A stretch of 64,000 nt of DNA, from contig NZ_JAUSUL010000001.1 in the NCBI RefSeq assembly GCF_030814015.1, positions 62,001 through 126,000 on the forward strand, written 5' to 3'. How positions within the stretch are numbered: the stretch's first letter is position 1; each line of letters starts with the position of its first letter. Shown here piece after piece: positions 1-7,086 of the stretch. A program made the position numbers and the translations under genes. Source of the stretch: Amorphus orientalis. GTDB lineage: Bacteria > Pseudomonadota > Alphaproteobacteria > Rhizobiales > Amorphaceae. The notes below the pieces were generated by a model. It was not told where the DNA came from. It did no database searches and saw only the letters and a list, made by a program, of their open reading frames with translations.

Positions 1-870
1 AAACGCCTTGCGCAGCAGCGGCGTCACCACGGCGAAGCTCAGGCAGAATCCGACGCCGAGCACGCCCATGAAATAGCTGACCTCGTAGTTGCTCATCGCG
101 AAGCGGCTGATCAGGAAGGTCGCCATGAAGAAGAAGAAGCCGCCCCAGGCCAGCTGCTGCAGCAGGAAGATCGCCGACAGCCGGCGGAGCACCGGAGAGG
201 CCACGGCGAGCCGGAGCTCACGCACGCTGCCCAGAAAATCCAGCGGATTGTCTTCCACACGCTCCGGCGCCCCCTTGTCGGGATAGCTGGTCGCGAGCCA
301 TCCCAGCGTGACCGCCGCCAGCGCCATGACCGCCACCAGCGGCGCAATCCGGTCGAACTGGGCCGACCCGCCGAGCTGGGCCAGGACACCGGACAGAAGC
401 GGGCCGAGCACGAAGCCAAGCGAGGAGGCCAGCAGCCCGAGATTGATGCGCGCGTCCTTGCTCTCGCGATCGCCGAGATCGGACAGGGCGGCCAGCGCAA
501 GCGCCTGGGTCGCCGCCGTCAGGCCGCCGACGAGACGCCCGACGATCACCAGCGTCGGCGAGCCGACCTCGAATCCGATGGCGATCCCCGCGTAGCTGGC
601 GATCAGCCCCGCGCCGCAAAGAAGCATGATCGGCAGACGCCCCTTCCGGTCGGACAGGACACCGAGGAGCGGCGCGGCGAAGAAGGTGGCGAGCGGATAG
701 ATACCAACCGCGATGCCGTAGAGGATCGACTGCAGCAGCGGGTTGTCCGACAGCGGATTGGAAGCGAGGATCGGAACGATCATCGCAAAGCCCATGGCAT
801 CGACGAACACAAGCAGGCACAGGGGCAGAAGCTGGCCGATCGGAAAAGCGCGCGTGGTCGTCTGGGTCAT
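1..870 (-). CDS. MFS transporter, 3' part cut by window edge
   Basis: Inner-membrane major facilitator superfamily transporter; the gene starts here and runs off the left edge with 290 codons visible. The product is strongly hydrophobic with regularly spaced helices. The cytoplasmic loop between helices 2 and 3 carries the classic motif A (G-VLSDRKGRLP, residues about 70-80), which assigns the superfamily. The start is taken at the ATG at 870 because AAAGG lies 7 nt upstream; an in-frame ATG two codons earlier sits only 1 nt from the same AAAGG. It resembles drug/metabolite efflux members, but the substrate cannot be read. It is transcribed in the same direction as the glycosyltransferase gene upstream, about 140 bp away. 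The family call is secure; the substrate is unknown. Confidence 0.85.
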   Translation of the reverse strand, partial: MTQTTTRAFPIGQLLPLCLLVFVDAMGFAMIVPILASNPLSDNPLLQSILYGIAVGIYPLATFFAAPLLGVLSDRKGRLPIMLLCGAGLIASYAGIAIGFEVGSPTLVIVGRLVGGLTAATQALALAALSDLGDRESKDARINLGLLASSLGFVLGPLLSGVLAQLGGSAQFDRIAPLVAVMALAAVTLGWLATSYPDKGAPERVEDNPLDFLGSVRELRLAVASPVLRRLSAIFLLQQLAWGGFFFFMATFLISRFAMSNYEVSYFMGVLGVGFCLSFAVVTPLLRKAF

Positions 871-1011
871 CAACATGCCTTTCGGGAGCCGGGCCGAGCG
901 GCCCGCGGCCCCTTCCGACCGGCCGACGGCACACGGTCGAAGGGAAGTCTCCCGCCTCTACGGGTCATGGGGTCGTTCGATCGGTGTGCCGGCCTCCGCA
1001 ATCTGTTGAGG

Positions 1012-1980
1012 CTAGGTGGGCTTTTCGGTCCACTCGAAGCCTGCGTCCTGCCACCGCTGAAGATGCTCCGGCTCGTCGGACGACCCGAGGCCGTAGCGCC
1101 CTTCGCGATATTTCAGGTTCATCTCGCGCGTCCCGCCCGAAGTCAGCGCGATCTGCCCGGTCTTCTTCTGCTTGAAGTCGTCGCTGGCCCGGTGGACGAC
1201 GCCGAGCGGCGTGTGCGGCAGGAACGGCTCGACCAGACGATCGCGCTCGGCATCGAACTTGGGCAGCGCCTGGTGACAGACCCAGTTGCAGCGGGCGGGA
1301 AGAAGCTCCAGCCCCGCGGCCAGATCGTCATCGAGATGCTCGAAAACCTCGTAGTTCAGCGAGGCCTGCTCGATGTGGAAATTGCGGCCGTTGTGGAGGT
1401 TCTCCTCGATCCGCGTGGCCCAGCGGTCCCAAATCGGAGAGCCGGCCGGCACCGCGAAGACACCGGTGTTGAGGATCGGATAATTCCGGAATTTCTGGGC
1501 GGCCTCGGCTCCGCACAGGTCCGTGTAGACCTTCACGATGAAGGCCCGGTAGGAGTCCGCCGTGCCGTAGTTGGAGATGAAGGACCGGTCGATTTCCGGC
1601 GTGATCGCGAGCAGCCCGCGCGCCGCGCCCGCCCTGTAGAGCTCGATCGCCTCCCAGTCCTGGACCCAGGCGTCGGCGTCCATGTGCATGTAGATGTCGT
1701 GTCCCGGGAAGTAGCGGGGCAGGAGCGGGCGGGAGAGGATCGCCTTGAACGGCAGCGGCACCCCGGCTGACTCACTCAGTCCGTAGGGCCAGTCCGGAAC
1801 GACGGTCTCGACGCGTTGCTCTGCGAGCCAGACCTTCTGAGGTTCGGACAGGCCCAGATCGAAGCACCCGAGCGCAATCGCCGACCCTTCGGGCTTTTCG
1901 CGAATGGAGAGCACCATTCCCTGCAGGAAATGGAAGAACTCTGCAGAAGACGCACTGACGATAATCATTTTCGCTGCCAC
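1012..1980 (-). CDS. putative GT-A type glycosyltransferase
   Basis: A 322-residue soluble protein. Residues 98-105 read MHMDADAW, a DxD-type motif (D101, D103) after a hydrophobic strand, as used by GT-A glycosyltransferases to bind the metal and nucleotide sugar. Near the C terminus, residues around 'GVVHRASDDFK' resemble the late His/Lys segment of GT8-like enzymes. There is no signal peptide or membrane helix, so it should act in the cytosol or at the inner face of the membrane. Acceptor and donor are unknown and no other polysaccharide gene is visible nearby. It could alternatively be an orphan family that only shares the fold. The 334 bp between this gene and the divergent LysR gene hold no other gene that I can see. 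Confidence 0.6.
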   Translation of the reverse strand: MAAKMIIVSASSAEFFHFLQGMVLSIREKPEGSAIALGCFDLGLSEPQKVWLAEQRVETVVPDWPYGLSESAGVPLPFKAILSRPLLPRYFPGHDIYMHMDADAWVQDWEAIELYRAGAARGLLAITPEIDRSFISNYGTADSYRAFIVKVYTDLCGAEAAQKFRNYPILNTGVFAVPAGSPIWDRWATRIEENLHNGRNFHIEQASLNYEVFEHLDDDLAAGLELLPARCNWVCHQALPKFDAERDRLVEPFLPHTPLGVVHRASDDFKQKKTGQIALTSGGTREMNLKYREGRYGLGSSDEPEHLQRWQDAGFEWTEKPT

Positions 1981-2314
1981 CCCGGCGCCGGTCAGATCTT
2001 GATCTCAACGGGTGGCACCCGGCATCGTCATCGAACGATGCTGCCGTACGGCAAGCCGCAAACGCGGCCAGCTTCCCCCCATAAAGCCGTCTCTTCTTAT
2101 CACCTCTCCACGACAAACAAAACAAGCCGAATGATTACGTATTCTTAATTCCGGCTGGACTGGGAATGCTTGAACAGCTCAAGACTATCGCAATCCAAAG
2201 GCGCCGACAGCCGCCCACTTGTTCCGGGGCGCGCGAAGGGCCATCGTCTGACCGTGACCGATGCGGCGAACCGCTCGGCGCGAAAGGCGGACGGCGCAGC
2301 TTCGGAAAACGGAT

Positions 2315-3232
2315 ATGAACCAGAGGCAGGTCAACGCCTTTCGCATGGTGATGCGGCACGGCTCGATCACCGCTGCGGCCCAGGCGCTGAACCTGTCGCA
2401 GCCCGCCGTCAGCCGCCTGATCGCCGATCTCGAAGCGGATCTCGGCTTTCCGCTGCTTCTGCGGCTCGGTGGCAAGGCACAGCCGACCCCGGAAGCCCAC
2501 GAGTTCTTTCAGGAAGTCGAGCGCATGTTCTACGGGCTCGACCGACTGGCCCTGGTCGCCCAGGAGATCCGGGATCTCCGCCGCGCCGCCTTTCGTGTGG
2601 CCACCATGCCGATGGCCTCCTTCGACATCGTGCCGCGCGCGATGAAGCGGTTCATCGACCGCTATCAGGGCGTCAGCGTCACCCACGACGTGCACACCTC
2701 GCCGCGGATCCTTGATCTCCTCGCCTCCCATCAGATCGATCTCGGGATCGGGCAGACCCACCCGGACCGCAAGGATCTCTCGGTTCTCGCCGCCTTCCGG
2801 ACCGATTGCGTCTGCGTCATGCGACCCGACAATCCGTTGGCTCAGCGCGCCGTCCTCACGCCGCAGGACCTCAAGGACGCGCCCTTGGTCGCCCTGACCC
2901 ACCGCACCATCACGTCCGGCCACATGTCTCAGCGGTTCGCGGAGGCGGAAATCGTGCCCAACGTCGTGGCCGAAACCCAGCCCTCCTATTCGGCCTGCGG
3001 ACTGGCCGCGCTGGGCATCGGGATCGCGATCGTCGACCCGATCACGCCTGAGATCTTCGGCCCCGCGCTGATCTCGATCCCGTTCGAACCGCGCGTCCCG
3101 TTCGACTTCCAGATCCTGAAGCCGAACGAGATGCCTCTGTCCCGTCCCGCCGACCGATTCCTCCAGGAACTCCTGGCCACGATCGCCGACCGGCCGGACT
3201 ATGGGCGGCTGGTCCATAAGATTTCCACATGA
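2315..3232 (+). CDS. LysR-type regulator of the adjacent TRAP/catabolic block
   Basis: A 305-residue LysR-family transcription factor. The N-terminal winged HTH (residues about 1-60: RQVNAFRMVMRHGSIT, then SQPAVSRLIADLE) is canonical, followed by a periplasmic-binding-like effector domain. The start is the ATG at 2315, which places the HTH at the usual distance from the N terminus; a longer in-frame extension (2261) adds an Arg-rich tail with no family similarity. It lies immediately upstream of, and in the same direction as, dctP, so it probably regulates the block from 3.3 to 11.3 kb in response to the imported substrate or a derivative. The effector is unknown. Confidence 0.85.
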   Translation: MNQRQVNAFRMVMRHGSITAAAQALNLSQPAVSRLIADLEADLGFPLLLRLGGKAQPTPEAHEFFQEVERMFYGLDRLALVAQEIRDLRRAAFRVATMPMASFDIVPRAMKRFIDRYQGVSVTHDVHTSPRILDLLASHQIDLGIGQTHPDRKDLSVLAAFRTDCVCVMRPDNPLAQRAVLTPQDLKDAPLVALTHRTITSGHMSQRFAEAEIVPNVVAETQPSYSACGLAALGIGIAIVDPITPEIFGPALISIPFEPRVPFDFQILKPNEMPLSRPADRFLQELLATIADRPDYGRLVHKIST

Positions 3233-3267
3233 CCCCACCCGCGATTTGTATTTGATTTTATCTCGCA

Positions 3268-3287
3268 GGCACGAGTTGATACGTGCC
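3268..3287 (+). promoter_or_regulatory. inverted repeat upstream of dctP
   Basis: GGCACG-N8-CGTGCC, perfect 6-bp arms, lies 34 bp before the dctP start in an AT-rich gap (TTTGTATTTGATTTTATC precedes it). It could be an operator for the adjacent LysR protein or a short 5'-leader hairpin. No assigned consensus matches. Confidence 0.35.
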
Positions 3288-3320
3288 AAACAACAAAATC
3301 TTCAACAGAGGTAGATTCAG

Positions 3321-4316
3321 ATGACGCTTGGCAGACGCACCCTTCTCGCCCTGACGGCGGGCGTGTTCACTCTGGCCGCCGCTGGCCCGACCTTCGCGGC
3401 GGACTACACGCTGCGCATCCACACCCTGGTGAAATCGCCGCATCCCTACAACGACATGGCCGCCGCCATGAAGGAGGAGATCGAGGCGAAGAGCGATGGG
3501 CAGATCGCCGTCGAGATCTTCGATTCCGGTCAGCTCGGCCAGGACCCGGCGGTGATCGGCGAGATGGGCTTCGGCACCATCGACCTGATGATCTCCACCA
3601 CGTCCAACGCCGTCCAGCAGATCCCGGAATACGCCATCTTCACGATGCCGTACCTGTTCACCAGCATGGACGAGGCGCTTGAAAAGGTGGGTCCCGGCAG
3701 CCCGGTGCAGGCCCATTTCGAGAAGGTCTACGAGGAGCGCGGCGTCGGCATGAAGCTGCTGGCGCTCGGCTTGTCCGGCACCCGCAACATGTCGACGGCC
3801 GATACCGTCGTGAACGGTCCCGACGATCTGAAGGGCCTGAAGATGCGGACCCCGCCGTCGCCGATGGACGCCAAGACCTGGTCGGCGTTCGGCATGCTGC
3901 CGGTGACGGTCGCCTGGGGCGAGCTCTATGCCGCGATGCAGACCGGCGTCGCCGACGCCATGGAAAGCTCGCTGCCGGGCTACACCGGCTCCAAGCTCTA
4001 CGAGGTGGCGCCGAACCTGGCCCTGACCGAGCACACCATCCAGGTCAACCACACTTCGATTTCCGAGCCGACCTGGAACAAGCTGCCGGAAGACCTTCAG
4101 AAGGTGGTTCAGGAAGCGGCCGTCTCCGCCAACGCCTACGGGGTGGAGAAGGCCAAGGAATATGACGGCGCGCTGGTCGACCGCCTGGTCTCCGACCACG
4201 GCGTCGAGCTGACCCGCCCTGAGAAGGAGCCGTTCATCGAGATCCTCGCCCCGCTCCAGGTGGAACTGGCGAAGGAACTCGACCTCTCCGAGGAATACGA
4301 GCTCCTCAAGAACTGA
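3321..4316 (+). CDS. dctP: TRAP transporter substrate-binding protein DctP
   Basis: A 331-residue periplasmic solute-binding protein of a TRAP transporter. Residues 1-26 form a signal peptide ending in AGPTFA/AD. The mature part has the DctP-family order: LRIHTL start, FDSGQLGQD near residue 70, and the hinge segment 'LKGLKMRTPPSPM' with the Arg (R176) that normally salt-bridges a substrate carboxylate. The ligand is therefore probably an organic acid or amino acid, an inference from the family. It opens an operon with dctQ, dctM and catabolic genes, and a strong hairpin follows the stop codon, consistent with higher expression of the binding protein than of the membrane parts. Confidence 0.93.
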   Translation: MTLGRRTLLALTAGVFTLAAAGPTFAADYTLRIHTLVKSPHPYNDMAAAMKEEIEAKSDGQIAVEIFDSGQLGQDPAVIGEMGFGTIDLMISTTSNAVQQIPEYAIFTMPYLFTSMDEALEKVGPGSPVQAHFEKVYEERGVGMKLLALGLSGTRNMSTADTVVNGPDDLKGLKMRTPPSPMDAKTWSAFGMLPVTVAWGELYAAMQTGVADAMESSLPGYTGSKLYEVAPNLALTEHTIQVNHTSISEPTWNKLPEDLQKVVQEAAVSANAYGVEKAKEYDGALVDRLVSDHGVELTRPEKEPFIEILAPLQVELAKELDLSEEYELLKN

Positions 4317-4329
4317 TCCCTCGAGACAG

Positions 4330-4355
4330 GGCCGCTCCGGGCGTCCGGAGCGGCC
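4330..4355 (+). promoter_or_regulatory. mRNA-stabilising hairpin between dctP and dctQ
   Basis: GGCCGCTCCGG, loop GCGT, CCGGAGCGGCC: a perfect 11-bp stem 14 nt after the dctP stop. No T-run follows, so it is unlikely to be a full intrinsic terminator. Such intercistronic stems commonly protect the upstream binding-protein mRNA from 3' decay or allow partial termination. Confidence 0.65.
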
Positions 4356-4370
4356 AATGGGACAAGCAAC

Positions 4371-4841
4371 GTGCTCACCCGCCTCTGCAACGGTGTCGTG
4401 ATCCTCGCCCGCGGGCTCATGTGGCTCGGCTTCGCCGCCATGATCGCCACGGTCGCGCTGCAGGTGCTCGCCCGCAACGTGCTCGGCGTCCCCATGATCT
4501 GGACCGGCGACGTGGCCCAGCTGCTCTTCACCTGGCTGATCTTCGTGGGCGCCGCCGTCGGCCTCAGGAGCGGGGTCCATTACGTGGTCGATCTTCTGCC
4601 CGACAACCGCCCCTGGATGAAGGCAGCCGCCGACTGGCTCAGCCTTCTGGCCGGGGTGGCCGTGGCCTACATGCTGCTGCGCTACGGCTGGATGCTGGCC
4701 GAGGTCCGCTCGACCGGCACGGTCCAGTCGCTCGGCATCTCCCGCTTCTGGATGTTCCTGCCCCTGCCGGCCTCGGGCGCGCTGATGCTGGTGTTCCTTG
4801 CAGAGATGCTGCAGTCGCTGGTGACGGGACGGCGCGCATGA
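4371..4841 (+). CDS. dctQ: TRAP transporter small permease DctQ
   Basis: A 156-residue four-helix membrane protein of the DctQ family, the small subunit that pairs with DctM in the Na+-coupled TRAP transporter. Visible hallmarks are the first helix, the 'VLARNVLGVPMIWTGDVAQ' segment with the family's E/D-WxxE-like turn, and a second hydrophobic pair. The start is GTG at 4371, 55 bp after the dctP stop and just past the hairpin. The stop codon overlaps the dctM start (ATGA), indicating translational coupling. Confidence 0.9.
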   Translation: MLTRLCNGVVILARGLMWLGFAAMIATVALQVLARNVLGVPMIWTGDVAQLLFTWLIFVGAAVGLRSGVHYVVDLLPDNRPWMKAAADWLSLLAGVAVAYMLLRYGWMLAEVRSTGTVQSLGISRFWMFLPLPASGALMLVFLAEMLQSLVTGRRA

Positions 4842-6139
4842 ACCCGCTGGTCCTGCTCCTCCTCTCCTTCTTCGTGCTGATCGCGCTCAGGGTGAACATC
4901 GGCTTCTCGCTGATCCTGTCCTCGGCGATCGTCATCCTCACCGAAGGGCTGCCGCTCGTCTCGGCCGTGAACCAGATGTACGCCGGCATCGATTCCTTCA
5001 CGCTGATGGCGGTGCCGTTCTTCATGCTGCTCGGCCGGATCCTCAATGCCGGCTCTATCACCAACCGGCTTCTGGAAGTGGCGGACGCGACCGTCGGCCA
5101 CGTGCGCGGCGGCCTCGGCCACGTGAACGTGTTCGTCTCGATGGTGTTCGCGAGCCTGTCCGGATCGGCCGCTGCCGACACCGCAAGCGTCGGCTCGATC
5201 CTCATTCCGGCGATGAAGAAGGCCGGCTACCCGCCCGCCTTCGCCGCGGCCCTCACGGCCGCCTCGTCCACGCTCGGCGTCATCATCCCGCCCTCGATCA
5301 TCCTGATCGTCTACGGCGCGTTCGGAAACGTCTCGATCGGGGCGCTGTTCATCGGCGGCGTCGTGCCGGGCGTGCTGATCGCGCTGTTCATGATGATTTA
5401 CACCTACGTGCTCGCCGTGAAGTTCGGCTATCCGGCGAACCCGTTCCCCGGCGTGCGCAAGATGGGCCGCGTGCTCGTGCGCGGCTCCGCACCGCTGATG
5501 ATCCCGGTGCTGGTCCTGGGCGGCATCGTCGGCGGCTTCTTCACCCCGACCGAAGGCGCCATCATCGCGGTCATCTGGGCGCTCTTCCTGACCCTCGTCG
5601 CCTACCGGGACGTGCCGCTGCGCGACGTGCCGAAGCTGCTCGCCGACGCCGTCGTCGACTTCTCGATCCCGATGTTCACGGTTGCCGGCGCCGGGATCTT
5701 CGGCTGGCTGATCGCCTATCTCGGCGCATCCAAGATCGTGGTCGCCTTCATTCTCGGGCTGACCTCCAGCCCGTTCCTGATCATGCTGCTCCTGATCGCA
5801 TTCCTGCTGCTCGTCGGCATGGTCTTGAATCCGATCTCCGCGACCCTGATCTTTCTTCCCATCATTCAGGCGCTCGGCGACACGGCCGGAATGAACCCCG
5901 TGCACATGGGCGTCCTGTCGACCATCGTGCTCTCGGTCGGGCTGGTCACGCCGCCGTACGGCATCTGCCTCCTGATCGCCTCACAGATCGCCGAGGCGCC
6001 GCTCGGACGCGCGATGCTTGCCGCCGCGCCCATCTGCGGCCTCACGATCCTGGTCGCGGTCCTGTCGCTCTGGTTCCCCGACATCGTGCTCGGGTTGCCG
6101 AAACTCCTAGTCCCAGACCTCTTCGCATCCGGAGGATAA
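4838..6139 (+). CDS. dctM: TRAP transporter large permease DctM
   Basis: A 433-residue protein of the DctM family with about 12 hydrophobic segments, the usual length for this subunit. It forms the ion-coupled translocation channel with DctQ in the inner membrane. Family marks include 'SLSGSAAADTASVGSILIPAM' near residues 103-123, 'SSTLGVIIPPSI', and the near-terminal 'VTPPYGICLL'. The ATG at 4838 overlaps the dctQ stop by 4 bp. The following aldolase-family gene begins 4 bp downstream, so transporter and enzymes are one transcription unit. Confidence 0.93.
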   Translation: MNPLVLLLLSFFVLIALRVNIGFSLILSSAIVILTEGLPLVSAVNQMYAGIDSFTLMAVPFFMLLGRILNAGSITNRLLEVADATVGHVRGGLGHVNVFVSMVFASLSGSAAADTASVGSILIPAMKKAGYPPAFAAALTAASSTLGVIIPPSIILIVYGAFGNVSIGALFIGGVVPGVLIALFMMIYTYVLAVKFGYPANPFPGVRKMGRVLVRGSAPLMIPVLVLGGIVGGFFTPTEGAIIAVIWALFLTLVAYRDVPLRDVPKLLADAVVDFSIPMFTVAGAGIFGWLIAYLGASKIVVAFILGLTSSPFLIMLLLIAFLLLVGMVLNPISATLIFLPIIQALGDTAGMNPVHMGVLSTIVLSVGLVTPPYGICLLIASQIAEAPLGRAMLAAAPICGLTILVAVLSLWFPDIVLGLPKLLVPDLFASGG

Positions 6140-6143
6140 TGCC

Positions 6144-7082
6144 ATGGCCCACGTCAAGCCGAAGGGTTCGTTCGTCGCCCTGATCACCCCGATGAACGCC
6201 GATGGAAGCATCGATTTCGAGGGCTTCCGCACGCTCCTGAACTGGCATGCCGAGAACGGCACCGAGGCGGTGCTGATCATGGGCTCGACCGGCGAGGTCT
6301 CCATGCTCTCGCCGGAGGAGCGCAAGCAGATCATCACCGAGACGGTGAAGATGAAGCCGGGCACCATGCAGATGTATTACGGCATCACCGGCAACAACAC
6401 GGCCACCACCATCGACTACGCCCGGTTCGCCAAGGACGCGGGTGCCGACGGCGCGATCTTCGCGGCCCCGGCCTATATCTGCGCCGACAACGACGCCATC
6501 ACCGACTACGCGTTCGAAGTGCTCGACAGCACCGACCTGGCGATGGGCTTCTACAACAACCCGCCCCGGGTGAAGACCGACCTGCACTGGACCAACCTGA
6601 TCCGGCTCGCCGAGCATCCGAACATGGTCGTACTGAAGGAATCGACCACCCGCGTCGGCCAGGTCGCCCAGATGTGCGCGGCCAAGCCGGACATGGCGAT
6701 CATGTGCTGCTGCTCGCCGAACCTGGGTCTCGTCATCCCGACCATGGCGCTCGGCGGCGACGGCACGGCCAACATGACCGGCAACATCATCCCGCAGGAA
6801 ATGGCGGTGATCTCCAAGCCTTGGGAGACCGGCGAGGACGCGTTCGCCTGCCGCGAGGCGTGGCTCACCAACCTGCCGATGCTCCACTTCGCCTACTCGA
6901 CCATCAACCCGGTCTCCATCAAGACGCTGATGCGCGCCATCGGCCTGCCGGCCGGGCCGCTGCGCAAGCCGCTGCAGCCGGCGCCCGCCGACGTGCTCAA
7001 GCAGGGCCTGGACGCATTCGAGAAGCTGGGGCTCGGCGAGAAGTACGGCCTTCAGGTGCCCTCGGCGATCGCCGCCGAGTAG
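6144..7082 (+). CDS. DapA/NanA-family class I aldolase or lyase
   Basis: A 312-residue (beta/alpha)8 enzyme of the dihydrodipicolinate synthase / N-acetylneuraminate lyase family. These enzymes form a Schiff base between a lysine and a pyruvate-like keto acid. The Schiff-base lysine is K165 in 'VVLKES', the GSTGE loop near residue 50 binds the keto-acid carboxylate, and the tyrosine of 'PAYICADND' sits where the catalytic Tyr is expected. It is unlikely to be biosynthetic DapA because it lies in a TRAP/catabolic operon and its C-terminal part differs. Related members act as keto-acid aldolases, dehydratases or hydroxyproline-pathway deaminases. The substrate is unknown; the operon suggests it acts on the 2-keto acid made by the DadA-like enzyme. 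Confidence 0.85.
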   Translation: MAHVKPKGSFVALITPMNADGSIDFEGFRTLLNWHAENGTEAVLIMGSTGEVSMLSPEERKQIITETVKMKPGTMQMYYGITGNNTATTIDYARFAKDAGADGAIFAAPAYICADNDAITDYAFEVLDSTDLAMGFYNNPPRVKTDLHWTNLIRLAEHPNMVVLKESTTRVGQVAQMCAAKPDMAIMCCCSPNLGLVIPTMALGGDGTANMTGNIIPQEMAVISKPWETGEDAFACREAWLTNLPMLHFAYSTINPVSIKTLMRAIGLPAGPLRKPLQPAPADVLKQGLDAFEKLGLGEKYGLQVPSAIAAE

Positions 7083-7086
7083 TCGC

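Noticed and set aside
1981-2314. Gene in the gap between the glycosyltransferase and LysR genes
   Set aside because: Short frames exist on both strands but none has a ribosome site or plausible composition.
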